Of a stretch of DNA of 64,000 nt, positions 25,034 to 35,864 are shown one piece after another. The position numbers were made by a program, and so were the translations under genes. The notes under the pieces were generated by a model that saw nothing but the letters and a program-made list of their open reading frames with translations, was not told the DNA's origin and did no database searches. The stretch comes from Rotaria sordida (taxonomy: Eukaryota > Rotifera > Eurotatoria > Philodinida > Philodinidae): assembly GCA_905250125.1 (NCBI GenBank), contig CAJNOL010001289.1:1-64000 (forward strand), given 5' to 3'. Each line of letters starts with the position of its first letter. The first letter of the stretch is position 1.

Positions 25034-26056
25034 TTAATTTCGATAGTCCGGATAAGCAGAATGATCTTGATCGTAGTCAAGCTCACGCATGGCAGCAGCA
25101 AATTCTAGAATACCAAATGATTCTTGATTGAGATCTTTAGCTCTATCCATGCTTAGCTTGACAAGTCGATTTTCCGGTATGAGTAAATCATTCTTGTTAA
25201 AGGCCATAGAGCATGCATACGATTGCATTTCTGCAGCGGCGCATAGCGTGTATGCATGGTAGTACGCGGCACCAACAGATGGTCCACAAGTGAGCAGGCC
25301 ATGGTTGCACAAAATCATTGCATTCTTGTCTCCCAAATCACACACGAGCCGTTGTTGCTCATCGTTCGATCTAACAATGCCCTCATAATCATGATAAGCA
25401 ATCTCTCCAGTTATATGTGCAGTCTGTGTCAGTTCGATCACTCCACTCTTTGTTGCTGAGAGTCCGGCTACAGGCAAGTAATGATTATGAATCACGCAGT
25501 GAACGTCCTGACGAGCTCGATGAATGCAAGAATGGATAATAATGCCAGCTTTGTTGAGTCCCATGATGTCACCAACTACACCTGGATGAATTATATTTCC
25601 ATCATAATCAATTTTCATCAGTGATGACGCAGTAATTTCACAGTAGTTCAGGCCTAAGGGATTGATCAATAAGTGATGTTCGCCATTTGGACCAGCTACA
25701 TTACAAGTAATATGATTATAGATAGATTCTAACCACCCATTTTTCGCAGCTAATCGATAAGCGGCAGCCAATTCGATTCTTACTTTCTGTTCATCAATAC
25801 TAAATTCGTGCAAGATAGAACGACTTAAACGTTCACGTAGGTATTGACGAGAATATTTGTAGGAGCCAACTACATAGGTCTTCGGATTGAATACATTTTG
25901 AAGATCTTTCAATGTAGCTCGTGATTTTGTGATTGCTTTCCTATCTTTATCACATGCTGTAGCTTCATTTGTGTTATTGTGCAAACCAACATCAAAATGA
26001 GTAGCAGAACTGTTTGAAATAGTAAGTTCTTCGGAAAGCATGTTAAATAAAATCAA
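25034..26056 (-). CDS. Class II aldolase/adducin-domain protein, intronless
   Basis: Class II aldolase/adducin (AraD-like) domain in a 340-residue protein. These enzymes use a zinc ion to cleave or epimerise sugar phosphates, although adducins keep the fold without catalysis. Domain at about 92-300: RIELAAAYRLAAKNGW opens it; INPLGLNYCEITASSLMKID (131-150) is the substrate-phosphate region; the metal-site histidines are visible as H190 and H192 in HNHYLP and H252 in CNHGLLTCG, with a further His pair at 175/179. The metal ligands are kept, so an active metal enzyme is plausible. The first 80 residues are unstructured and Ser/Asn-rich. Met-6 is an alternative start. There are no introns. It resembles bacterial and fungal class II aldolase-family proteins; the substrate cannot be named. 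Confidence 0.88.
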   Translation of the reverse strand: MILFNMLSEELTISNSSATHFDVGLHNNTNEATACDKDRKAITKSRATLKDLQNVFNPKTYVVGSYKYSRQYLRERLSRSILHEFSIDEQKVRIELAAAYRLAAKNGWLESIYNHITCNVAGPNGEHHLLINPLGLNYCEITASSLMKIDYDGNIIHPGVVGDIMGLNKAGIIIHSCIHRARQDVHCVIHNHYLPVAGLSATKSGVIELTQTAHITGEIAYHDYEGIVRSNDEQQRLVCDLGDKNAMILCNHGLLTCGPSVGAAYYHAYTLCAAAEMQSYACSMAFNKNDLLIPENRLVKLSMDRAKDLNQESFGILEFAAAMRELDYDQDHSAYPDYRN

Positions 26057-26393
26057 CTATCACAATGTTAAAGATAGGATCGAGAATATAATGGTTATTT
26101 GATGATAGTATGCGCCTGTGCGTTGCCTGCAGTAAAGAAGAAAAGAAACAAATCTACCGCTTGTTTGATGCACTGACAGACGAAGAAAAAGAAAAAAGCA
26201 TCTACATTCTCTCACTGGCAACAAAAAGCAGCGGCCATACTTTATCTCATTGTACATTACCCTTACTTCTTGTTTTCTATCTGATGCGCAATTAAAGAAG
26301 CACTCATCTTTCGATACACTTGCTTTGTTTTTTTCTCGTGAAAGATACCTCTAGCCATTATCAAAAAGAATCAAATGTCAATTAATAGATATG
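26057..26393. other. Intergenic, nothing recognised
   Basis: 5' flank of the aldolase-like gene. Two short overlapping frames on opposite strands look like chance. Confidence 0.5.
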
Positions 26394-26816
26394 TTTCTTC
26401 AGCTTAGAATTTATCTACATTTCGAACTATGCCGTTTCTCCCTTGACTGCAACCAATATAAACTCAATAGTATTCATACCCGATGATACTCAACATGATC
26501 TAACTTGTAATTTAACTGATCAACATGTTGAAAAATTCAGACTATTCACGATCATCCTACTACATCTGGACCTCTTCTTCTCCCTTCCTCTCACGTATCT
26601 GACCTAATCGATTTCTTGTTCAATATTCTTATCGACTCGAAAGGTGAAGGTCGATCGACGATAACAAAAGTCTTGAGAAGTGAAAAATTGGTCACTCATT
26701 TGTCTCAAATGAATCTGATAACTCGACAAAAACCAATGAAAAGTAAAATGAGTCTAAGAGATCTAAAAATCATTCTCGAATTATTGGCAATAACAATTGA
26801 TAAGCATTTGTCATAA
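26394..26816 (+). pseudogene. Possible decayed coding segment, unknown family
   Basis: Two adjoining open stretches in different frames both have protein-like composition. About 26430-26545 reads LTATNINSIVFIPDDTQ..., and 26548-26816 includes HDHPTTSGPLLLPSSH and DLIDFLFNILIDSKGEGRS and ends in TAA. The switch falls at AAATTCAG near 26540, so a one-base frameshift or a short unrecognised intron would join them. I do not recognise the family, and no upstream exon was found. Confidence 0.3.
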
Positions 26817-26819
26817 AAA

Positions 26820-27830
26820 TGACAAACAAAAAGCACAATTCTCTCATCATACAACATTATCTCAGTTGGAAAAGTGTATCTTCATCCTTGATGATAGTGT
26901 TAGATTTTTGTAAACTGGTAAATTCTTGTAACAATTATTTTAAAATTAATTCGTGTCAGGAACTCGAAGTTTTTTCAATTTCGAGAATCTCAATCTTGAA
27001 AACAAAAAGTCTGTGTTATTATACGCAGCAATGTTATGAGTTGATCTTGTCTTTTTTTTTCTTTCAATTCCATGAACATTTTCTTAGAAGCAACTCTTTA
27101 CATTCATATTTAATATCTAATAAATGATAATCTATGACAATTCAAAATTTCTCTAAGAACAAAAAGAGATATATGCAAAAAAAAAGAACAAAATTTTACT
27201 TTACTTTTTGTTCTTCTCAAAATTATTTTCGAATAAAAAAATCACATTCGCTTCATAACATTCGTCTAATGAAGCTTCACTTTACTTTCGTAGATACATC
27301 AATTAAATTGGGATGCATGATTATCCTTTCTCTTAAAAATATTCTTCTCATGAAACTCAGTATCCCTTCGAAGAATAGTACCATTTAAAAAAAATTCAGA
27401 TTTTTTCGGTAGTGTCTACCATACTTTGCTTCTTCGAAGTTCAGAAAACGATATTTTTGACTGAAGCAAAAGCACACATACACCTTGCTTTGATCATAAT
27501 TATCATAAAAAAGTTGTAATTTGAAAAAATGACGCATAGATTTTCCACTTTTGCGATCTTATATCTTCATGAATGAAGTATCTGGAAATTTTCAGACTCA
27601 GAAAAATTTTGCTCTACTTATAGAAGTCTATCGACCTTGATAGCTGCATGCATTTTTGATCGATGTCTTCATCAGAACTCTTGCAAAGACGAGGCAGATA
27701 TACCCTTAAATAAATTTCGATTTTCATAATTTTCCACCTCTAGTTTCGTATACTTTGAAAGATCTAATGAAAAATTTATAACAAAAATAAATCATAAATC
27801 AAGTTTCAAATCATTATAAAAATCAATCAA
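26820..27830. other. Intergenic, AT-rich
   Basis: Lysine/phenylalanine-rich frames only; no supported gene. Confidence 0.5.
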
Positions 27831-27831
27831 T

Positions 27832-28050
27832 GAAATAATTCATGTTCGAGTACTTGAAAATCCACTTTGAATTGTTCAGGATCTTGCGGAAAATGTTGAG
27901 TCATTTTTCGATAAACCATATAAAGTAATATTACAGAACAAAACGAAAATCAAAAAAACATAATGTTTCTGTTTTATAATTAAGGTTACCGCTGAATAAT
28001 TCAAGAATATTAGCTGAAGGTGTATTATTTGGTTCTGTGGTTAGTGCGTT
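27832..28050 (-). CDS. Candidate 3' coding segment (possible single-pass membrane protein)
   Basis: On the minus strand, 28050-27990 reads NALTTEPNNTPSANILELF. After a hydrophobic stretch and a frame change, about 27920-27832 reads VYRKMTQHFPQDPEQFKVD and ends in TGA. This looks like an extracellular part, a membrane helix and a short tail. The junction is not a clean GT...AG intron, so it may be decayed. The family is unknown. Confidence 0.3.
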
Positions 28051-28786
28051 TTTAAAAATGACTAGTGTACTTAGAAAAAGTTCTTGATATCAATAGATGT
28101 TTTTATCTGTAATCCATACAAATTAGAATAAAAATAAAAAGATCATGATTAATTACGATTTACTGCGAATTGTTATTGAGTAAATCATAAACACACTGGT
28201 GGCTAATGAAAAACTTCAGTTGAATTCTGATGACTAGATAGAAAATTTCTTTTCAAAAGACAAGGCATATCATACATATCACAAATCATCAATTTCTATA
28301 ATAATTAGTTGTATATGAAAATAAAATCTAAAATAGAAAAGTTGATTCCAAAACCAAAAAAATACAAATTTCTTTTACATTAGTTTATAATAAATCTAGT
28401 AAGCAGAATAAATTTTTAATTGCCAAAAAAAAATTTCATTTCGTTTCAGAATTAAAATGAACTATCTAACACATACAACAAAGAATATTGAATACATATC
28501 ATCCACTGATGAAAAATATATACATTCTTCGAGTATTGCTCATAAGCATACTTGTGTAATAATGTAATTTTGATGTTAAAATATTATAAACAATATCATA
28601 TCTGTACTGTTATTCTTACTCTAGCAAAGTCAATAGAATACTTGTTTTAAATTAAAGCTTGAGTTTATTAAGTGATCGATTCACTTCTTAGATGCTGACA
28701 GTCAAAGGATAATATTAATTTAGAAGGATATAAATATATATAAACTGCTAGCTAATGTAGCAGAGAGCAGACAAGAGTCGTAAAAT

Positions 28787-28844
28787 GAGGGTGTGGATTT
28801 TAATTATCTCTTCATTTACATCCACACACCCACACCTACACCCT
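28787..28844. repeat. Telomere-like G/C hairpin module D
   Basis: GAGGGTGTGGAT, then a spacer of about 20 bases, then ACATCCACACACCCACACC followed by TACACCC. It lies about 340 bp beyond the 3' end of the gene at 29184. Confidence 0.75.
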
Positions 28845-29183
28845 TGATCTTAAAGAAACACAATATTCGAAGTCCCATAATGCATACTAATTATGATATT
28901 GAATGTCTAGTTGATAATATTATTCGAGAAATACGAACTTGTCGTCGAATCACAACGTAGCAATGTTTGTTTCAGTTCAGTAGTTTATCAATTTATCTGG
29001 TGAACGATTTCTCTTTTTTCATGTTTATTTGATCACTGTTGAAATTCTAGGGACTCACTATTTTCTACATTACCATACAGAATCTATGGTAGGTGTAAGT
29101 CGCAAAATTAGAATGAAATAGAGTCAATCATATCTAGCTACAATAGTCTATGAAAAGACAATAATGAATAAAAAAAAAACAGA

Positions 29184-29633
29184 TTATTCATCAGCTGTTG
29201 ATGTTAATGTATCGTCAACTGTGATGCGGGGGTCTGGTGGATGTTGAGGTGGTTTTTCGCCTGGTGGGTACATCTGCATTCCGCCTGTAAGGAAGGAAAT
29301 TTTGACGAATTTGTTATCGGGTAGAGCGATCTAAAATATTAACATGAAAGAAGTGATTGATACAATATCGAATGGATTTTTTTCTGTACTTTGTAATCAT
29401 GAATCGTGCCACAGGCTTCGATGTGACGAGCACGTACTGGTTTCAGCTCAAAATTAGCTGGAACTGATGGATACTTTTTCGAACTTCGCTATCAATAGAT
29501 TTCTTATACTAAAAGAAATTGATGTACCAATAGAGAAAATTCATAAAAGAAAATAAATATATTGATTTACCTTGTTGAACAATTCCATGTCTTTATCTGT
29601 TACTGACTTAAAACAAAATCGAGGGTCAGCCAT
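29184..29633 (-). CDS. Small conserved-looking protein, three exons, unknown function
   Basis: Exons 29571-29633, 29390-29488 and 29184-29330 join in phase 0 at every junction (63 + 99 + 147 nt) to give 102 residues and a TAA stop. Donors are GTAAAT and GTACAG; acceptors are GATAG and TTTAG. The protein starts MADPRFCFKSVTDKD, has a basic middle (VRARHIEACGTIHDYK) and ends in a proline-rich tail (MYPPGEKPPQHPPDPR, then TVDDTLTSTADE). There is no signal peptide or membrane segment. Short proteins of this style are frequent among axonemal and other cytoskeletal proteins, but I cannot assign a family. The perfect phase across three exons makes it a convincing gene. Confidence 0.7.
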
Positions 29634-30053
29634 TTTGATTCTTGCTGTTATCGAATACTCTAAATAAATGAATATATGCTGGTATATTTATATAGAACTG
29701 AATCAATTCTTCTTGCGTTCTTTCCTTGTATTAATCATGTAGTCGCTGATAAATGTACCGCCTTATGTAAACATAATCAACTATACATATGTACTCAAAA
29801 TTTCCATCAATGTAACCTTGAAAATCGACATGAGACAATTATTTTACCAATCATGTGCATAAACAAGCACAAAAAATATATTAATTTTGTATTGATCAAC
29901 ACTTTATATCATTAAATTTTTCCTTCTCTACATACCAATCATCGATAAAATGCATTGATTTCGAAGTCCAAAGTTACAAAACATAAAAACTTACAATATC
30001 GAAGAGCAAAATATTGAAAGAAAAACATCGACATAGTAAAGTTTGTTGTATTT

Positions 30054-30269
30054 TCAATTCAAATATATTATGAAAAAATATAAAATAGATACAAAATAAT
30101 GAATTTTATTTTTATGTTTAACGTCTTTTGTGAGCAAGTGAAATAGTGCTTGTAAGTATTCTTGAATACCAATATCTGCATTAGTGAATGCAATTGAAAG
30201 TATTTTAAGGAACGATTCTTCGACCACAGCTTGCGGTGTCCAAAAATTTTGAAGAATTTCCGTTTTTAT
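30054..30269 (-). CDS. Candidate terminal exon, unknown protein
   Basis: After a TTTAG acceptor at 30270, 71 codons are open and end in TGA. The first 50 residues look like real protein (EILQNFWTPQAVVEESFLK, ADIGIQEYLQALFHLLTKDV). The last 20 are hydrophobic and may be read-through past an unseen donor. No upstream exon could be joined. Confidence 0.33.
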   Translation of the reverse strand: MKTEILQNFWTPQAVVEESFLKILSIAFTNADIGIQEYLQALFHLLTKDVKHKNKIHYFVSILYFFIIYLN

Positions 30270-30478
30270 CTAAACGAAGTTTAGCATTTTATTGTTTTTT
30301 TTTGCTCATGGATTCTAGAAACACAACCCTCAAGTTTCCTCTCCAAATATTGACAACATCGGAACACTCCTAGCTCTAAGTCTATGTTGCATGTATATAT
30401 GCAGATAATAAGAGAAAAAATTCAATGAATAAAAATAGAAACAGTAATCAAGGCTGTGGCCACACAAAGAAAAATAAT

Positions 30479-30496
30479 TATATATATATATATATA
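30479..30496. repeat. (TA)n microsatellite
   Basis: Short TA run in AT-rich intergenic DNA. Confidence 0.75.
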
Positions 30497-30553
30497 CATG
30501 CAGACAGATTGTTGATTAATAGAGTAAAAGAACAAATAAGAGTTGTGTATGAT

Positions 30554-30700
30554 TTATATTTTTCTTCTACTTCTTGAGTGCTGATGTGTATCTATCGACA
30601 TAATGTAGTCCAATGTTTCTTTTTTATGTTTTACCACTTCAACATTTTCACTTTCGATGCTTGGTATCCTAACTGTTTCGAAAGGATGAACATTTGGATT
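30554..30700 (-). CDS. Candidate last exon, unknown protein
   Basis: Following a TTACTAG acceptor, 48 codons are open in phase 0 and end in TAA. The composition is ordered and charged (NPNVHPFETVRIPSIESENV, then a basic tail ending SRSRRKI). It would be the C-terminal exon of a gene whose other exons I could not identify. Confidence 0.35.
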   Translation of the reverse strand, partial: NPNVHPFETVRIPSIESENVEVVKHKKETLDYIMSIDTHQHSRSRRKI

Positions 30701-32189
30701 CTAGTAAATAGAATATTCACATGCACAATCTAAAACAAGTCTATTAGGGATGGATTTAATACAAATTGCATAGGAATTATAATAAAAATATTTGAATTTT
30801 ATCAAAAATACTCGTCCTAGTTCTGATGTAGTCTATCGTTTAATTATGTCGCTCGTTGACATCAAATTTTTGATTTAGTTGATAGTTGTAAACATAACAT
30901 CCACATGAAATCATTCGATCCTTTATCATAACACAATGTCGTTATGCTCTTATCAATTTTATTATAATGTAAACAAAACACAGAAAAAAAACATGCTTTT
31001 CTTATATATCAGACGACTTCTTTTTTTTTGTTTTTATTTTTTACATCGCACTAGTCTGCATGTGTTGTTCTAATTTGTTTTTGAGTTTAATAGAATTTTG
31101 CTTCATTAGTAATAAATAATAAATGATACATAATCATTCATTCAGCTTATATACGGAAAACAAATAATTTATGATACATATCCAACAAGTGGAAAAAAAT
31201 AATTATATAATGGAATTCTCGAGACATGTATACTGCTGACATACATAGATTTCTTGTCAAGTTTATATTCTATCTTCACTATATTTGCTTTTAAAAACAA
31301 GGCTTTTCCAAAAAAAAAATCATTCACGAATGAAACATCAATGAGATAAGGAATAATTCAACTGACAACCTATTTTTCTATACTAGATCACTTGTATGAA
31401 ATATTATTCTCTACTCTATTGGCATCAGTGTATGTATCATTGCTATTTGTGGAAACTTTAATATTCATTCTATTTATCTTAATAGGTCATTAATGAATAA
31501 AGTCAAATGATAAAACTCTTTTTCTTCTTAGTTTTGATATATTACTTTTTGACTTGTTTATTTCAATGATCAAAAATAGATTTCGGTGATTTCAACAGTA
31601 AATTGAAACTGGAACCGTTAATTTATTAGAGAGATACAAAAGTTTTGAGTACATTTTGAGAAATTCTTACTACTTAACTATTGAGACTAATGATGCCACA
31701 TATTTCAATATTAAAGGACAATCACATCATTCATGTACATTAAATCTTTTATTTCAAGGATGAAAAAATGAAGATATCGCAATTCAGTTTTCAAAAATTT
31801 TCTATATATTTGATGGTTAAATAGTTTCAGATTCTTATGAACCATCGAACTTTAGTCAAAGGCCATATTAATTCAAATATATGTATCAAATGCATAATGA
31901 TGCATCTTTTAAAAGTCTAGTGATGAACTTTTGCTCTTATTGGCGTAATCTGTTCGAATATATATAAAGCTCTTCACCAGATTTTTTTTCCAATAATTTA
32001 TTACACTCGTCTTTTTCTTTGTATTGCAATATTTATTTGTGTATTTATATCTATAATAAGTTATTTTTATTCATACTATTGCATATTATTTATTTCATTG
32101 TTGGATGATATGAAACTCATTTGGCATGGTTGTTATTGATATTATGTTTTATTTGTATGAGTATTGCATGACGATATTATTCTTTTCTC

Positions 32190-32343
32190 TATATTTTGTG
32201 ATAAAAAAAAAACGCCAAATCGGATAAATTTGCTAATGTATCAATAACAGTGATTGGTCTTGAATTATTTGAATTACCTTTGTTTGAAACAAGATTTGTA
32301 TTTTTCTTGCTCAATGTTTGAAAGGTTGTGTCTCCATCTAACT
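32190..32343 (-). CDS. Candidate last exon, unknown protein
   Basis: After a TCTACAG acceptor the frame reads LDGDTTFQTLSKKNTNLVSN and continues polar until a T run, with a stop near 32190. It is polar and Ser/Asn-rich, so a cytoplasmic tail is possible. It could belong with the exon at 30554-30700, but no good donor links them. Confidence 0.28.
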
Positions 32344-33238
32344 GTAGAAGAATGAAGGACGTCAATTGTGAAACACAACGATGACTTATTGTTTAGACCG
32401 GCTACATTTCTATAATCGTATACAAACCAACCAAGCAAAATGTATTGTACAAAATTCTAGTTTTGATACTATACATCATAAGTTCTACTAGTAGTGGCAA
32501 TGTCAGGAACTTGCGGAGCCTTCCTGCCACAGAGATGGGTGTCGTTGAGATAGAGTAGGATGGGGTCAGAATAAGAGAAATGTGCAGTGAGTAGAGGTCG
32601 TTGAGCCGAATAATATTAGATCCGTACTCATACTATTCTGAATAGCCGCTATAGAGACACAAGATATTTCTTTCGCTTATTTAGATTCATCAACCCACAC
32701 GTTCTACACATCTCTTATGGTCTCTTATCTGCTATGATATAAGAATAGGCTCATTCTTGACTGTTACTTTTAGAGTAACAATGGTGGAGTCGTCTTCGAA
32801 ATCAGTCAACAGAAAATTTTTAGTACCGAACCCAACTAGCCTAGTAGTAGCACAGCTGGACAACTCATAGATTTTCCAACTTATACGTCAAGTCAAGTCA
32901 GACTCGACTTGACTTATCCAGTACTGAGTAGCAGGCCTTGCAGCGCTACCATACCATGTTCTACTTCGCAGCATAGGCTAGAGTTAGTGTGAGAAAAATG
33001 TAGGGTACAACCACAATGAAAAGAAACTCCATATAGTAGGGTTGATATATAGGGAAAGCTTATCCTGCACATATTTACTGAATGATGATCATATATTATT
33101 AATTTGTTTATATTTAACTTAAAAATGAATGACATAAAATTTATCTCGAATACAAGTTTTATTAAAGAGAATATAACTTAAAAAATGGTTTACTTTTTCA
33201 ACTAAAATAAATCACTTTGGAGAAATCATATTTTTAAA

Positions 33239-33720
33239 TTAAAACATAATCTTTGATAAATTGGCCTTTGCTGATAATTTAAGATAAGTTTCTTGGTGTC
33301 TTTTAATATTATCTTGACTTAGTTCTAATTCATCCATTTACTCTCGAATTTTTGCTTCATTAATAGGTAAATGATAAAGAGTTTCAAATTGAAAGTACTT
33401 CTTTTGTATAAGAGTCCATCATTTTTTGTAGAGTATCAATAACATCAATATTTCGTGCATCAGCATTATTTTTCATTTGTTCTTCCCGAATAAACTATTG
33501 AAAATATTCGACGATATCTTCATTTAATGGAAGAATAGCATTAGCAAGAAGAAATTTTGCAAGTTTTTTTTTATAGAAATCTTTGATTTATTCTTGTTCA
33601 TTTTGTAAACTAGTAATATATTTATCGAATATCATTTAATAATACACTTTCATTTAGATGAGTCAGATGTGTTTGATATTCATAAGTTATATGACGATAT
33701 TGTTTCTATTTCACTTTTAG
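33239..33720 (-). pseudogene. Decayed helical/coiled-coil protein gene
   Basis: Read from 33720 downward, long helical stretches continue each other (HLTHLNESVLLNDI, FDKYITSLQNEQE, KDFYKKKLAKFLLANAILPL, IREEQMKNNADARNIDVIDT, MDELELSQDNIKRHQETYLK) but are broken by TAA, TAG and TAA stops and at least two frame changes. Each stop stands where a Gln codon would fit (CAA/CAG to TAA/TAG). The final frame ends in TAA at 33239. I do not recognise the family. It looks like a recently inactivated gene or retained fragment. Confidence 0.55.
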
Positions 33721-34762
33721 ATTATTTCAAGATAAAGAACGAGAAAAGTCAAATATATTGAGAAAAATTTTTCACGTTAATTAGTTTTTATTTGTTTAGT
33801 TTGAAAAAATTTTATAATTGAAGATGAAAGGGTAACTTATAAAAACATTTAGATTATCATGAAAAGAGATTCTATGCAACATTGAACATTTCATTGAGCT
33901 ATATTAACTGTGAAAATAAGTATCTATTTCTAGATATGTCTCAAATATTTAGATGATTTTTTTTATATTTAATAGTTAAAAAATTTTCTGATTTTAGGCT
34001 AAGATAGAAAATATGTATCGTCTATTATGTTAATATGAAATGAACTATGATTATCATTCATTACATCATTCGATTACCTCAGAAAAGAAACGGAATGTAA
34101 GAAAAGAATATTTGAAGTGACTCCTCATATCAACGAATTCTACCTCTCATCATACTAACTTTAGTTTCTCCACACTCCATTTCCTATTCTATACATTTCT
34201 TTATAAATGTTTTCTCTTTTATAATATATTTCCTTTCTATAATTATTACCTTATGACTTCATTGTTAGATTTTTTTTCTCATAACATATTCTTTATCCAA
34301 TAGATCAATTCAACAATCGACTATTATCAGATTCTCATTGGATCTTCTCAAATCCTATAAAATTTGATAGTATCCTGAAGAAATATTCTGGAAACAGGTC
34401 GATGGAATCTACTGCTATTAATATCTGCTAATTAGATGACTACTAATTAGTTGAATTTAAGAAAAAAATCTTGACGAAAACAGCAATATCTGCTGCTTAT
34501 TAGATTAACGAACCAACTTGTTATGGTAAAAAAGGATAAAACACTAAAAATGACATTTCACAATCAGAATTGCTAGTTTGATTTTTACGCTCATTATCAT
34601 CTTATGATTAAGTCAATATCGATGGGATCTTTTAAATTTATATTAGTGTAACTTTTTTTTGTCTTTTTTCTTTTTGCTTCATTTTGGATATTATATTCTA
34701 TTAGCCTTTTTTTGGAGTCAAGCTTTTGTTGTTTTTTACGGAAGAAAATGATCGATCATATT

Positions 34763-34813
34763 CGAGGGTGTGGCCATGGCTTTTCTAGTTATTTACACTC
34801 ACACCCCACCCAC
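34763..34813. repeat. Telomere-like G/C hairpin module E
   Basis: GAGGGTGTGG, then a spacer of about 20 bases, then CACTCACACCCCACCCACA. Confidence 0.7.
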
Positions 34814-35222
34814 AATGATTTCAAGATCTATTTGAAACTTTCTCAAAATAGAGTAAGCTCATCCTAGCCATTAGATGAACCAACCAATCAGCTATTTCGG
34901 TTGATAGGTGGACACATGCAATGACATACTTCGTATAACTCTGTATTCCACAATATGTTTCCCTCGTTTTATCGAGATCAATCTAAGCGAAAAGATGGAG
35001 TCGACAGCGATTGATTCCTTGCTAAAATTCCTTCGTTAGTTTCAAGCTACTATAGACATCACTTTTATCGATACTTTTCTAATTATGACATTTTGTCTAT
35101 CTTGGATTTTAACCAAGGACCATAGAAAACAAAGTATCATCACGGCATTGTTTCAGTTATTGATAAGAATATATTTAATCCAACACGTCTCTCTGTCATC
35201 TAGCTATACCTCATTGTGATAA

Positions 35223-35254
35223 TGAGAAAATGAAAACATTTTCTCATTGTTGAA
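35223..35254. repeat. Small perfect hairpin
   Basis: AATGAGAAAATG - AAAA - CATTTTCTCATT: 12-base perfect arms. Its role is unknown. Confidence 0.6.
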
Positions 35255-35864
35255 ACAAGATAAGATATATTCACAAAGAAGCGAGGCCTTCTAATATCTT
35301 TGTCATCAGATAAAGTGCATTGTTTACTACTAAATATTTATTTGTACTGCACATCACATATATATACTCACATTTGCACTCATATACCAATAGCAATTAT
35401 ACCTTGTTTAATCATTTATGTGAGTTTTTCATTATAGACTACATTATCCCGCCGAAAGAATTAGGAAACAGTGATTGTTTTGACATATAGAAAGCGTAGA
35501 GTTAAACTTCCTAAAAAGATTCATATTTGTAAGAGAAAAAATGAATTAAAAAAAAGTTAATGCTTTCACACTTGTTTTTCTTTCGAAAATTATTTTCTGA
35601 TGTGGAAAAATTTGTATTTTCCTTACGCCAGAAAATGTCAACTTGGTTGTTACTTGTCTGCTGAAATAGTATAGATATTTGCTAAAGAATAGAGAAGAAT
35701 GAATGAAAAAGATGCCACACATATATTATGTCATGAATCATCTTCTTAACACTTTATACTGTATTTACATTCATTCTTTCGTTTTTGATCCATTTCATCT
35801 AAGTAGATAATATTGTGTTTAATTAAAGACAGAACGAACAAAAACGACGACAGCAATCACAAAC

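Larger units (their letters stand above)
29634..35864. other. 6 kb region with exon fragments and a decayed gene
   Basis: Very AT-rich. It contains three candidate minus-strand coding segments (30054-30269, 30554-30700, 32190-32343), a decayed coiled-coil-like gene (33239-33720) and G/C module E. A receptor-helix-like stretch (YSIGISVCIIAICGNF) occurs on the + strand near 31410. No complete gene is recognised. Confidence 0.45.

Noticed and set aside
31395-31520. Receptor-like helix (YSIGISVCIIAICGNF) on the + strand
   Set aside because: Only one helix is seen, followed by stops; possibly a receptor relic, but not enough to annotate.
33239-33720. Ciliate-type code (TAA/TAG as Gln) or contaminating DNA
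   Set aside because: Complete genes in the window end normally in TAA, TAG or TGA, and the F-box-like pseudogene is broken by TGA as well as TAG, so ordinary decay explains the stops.
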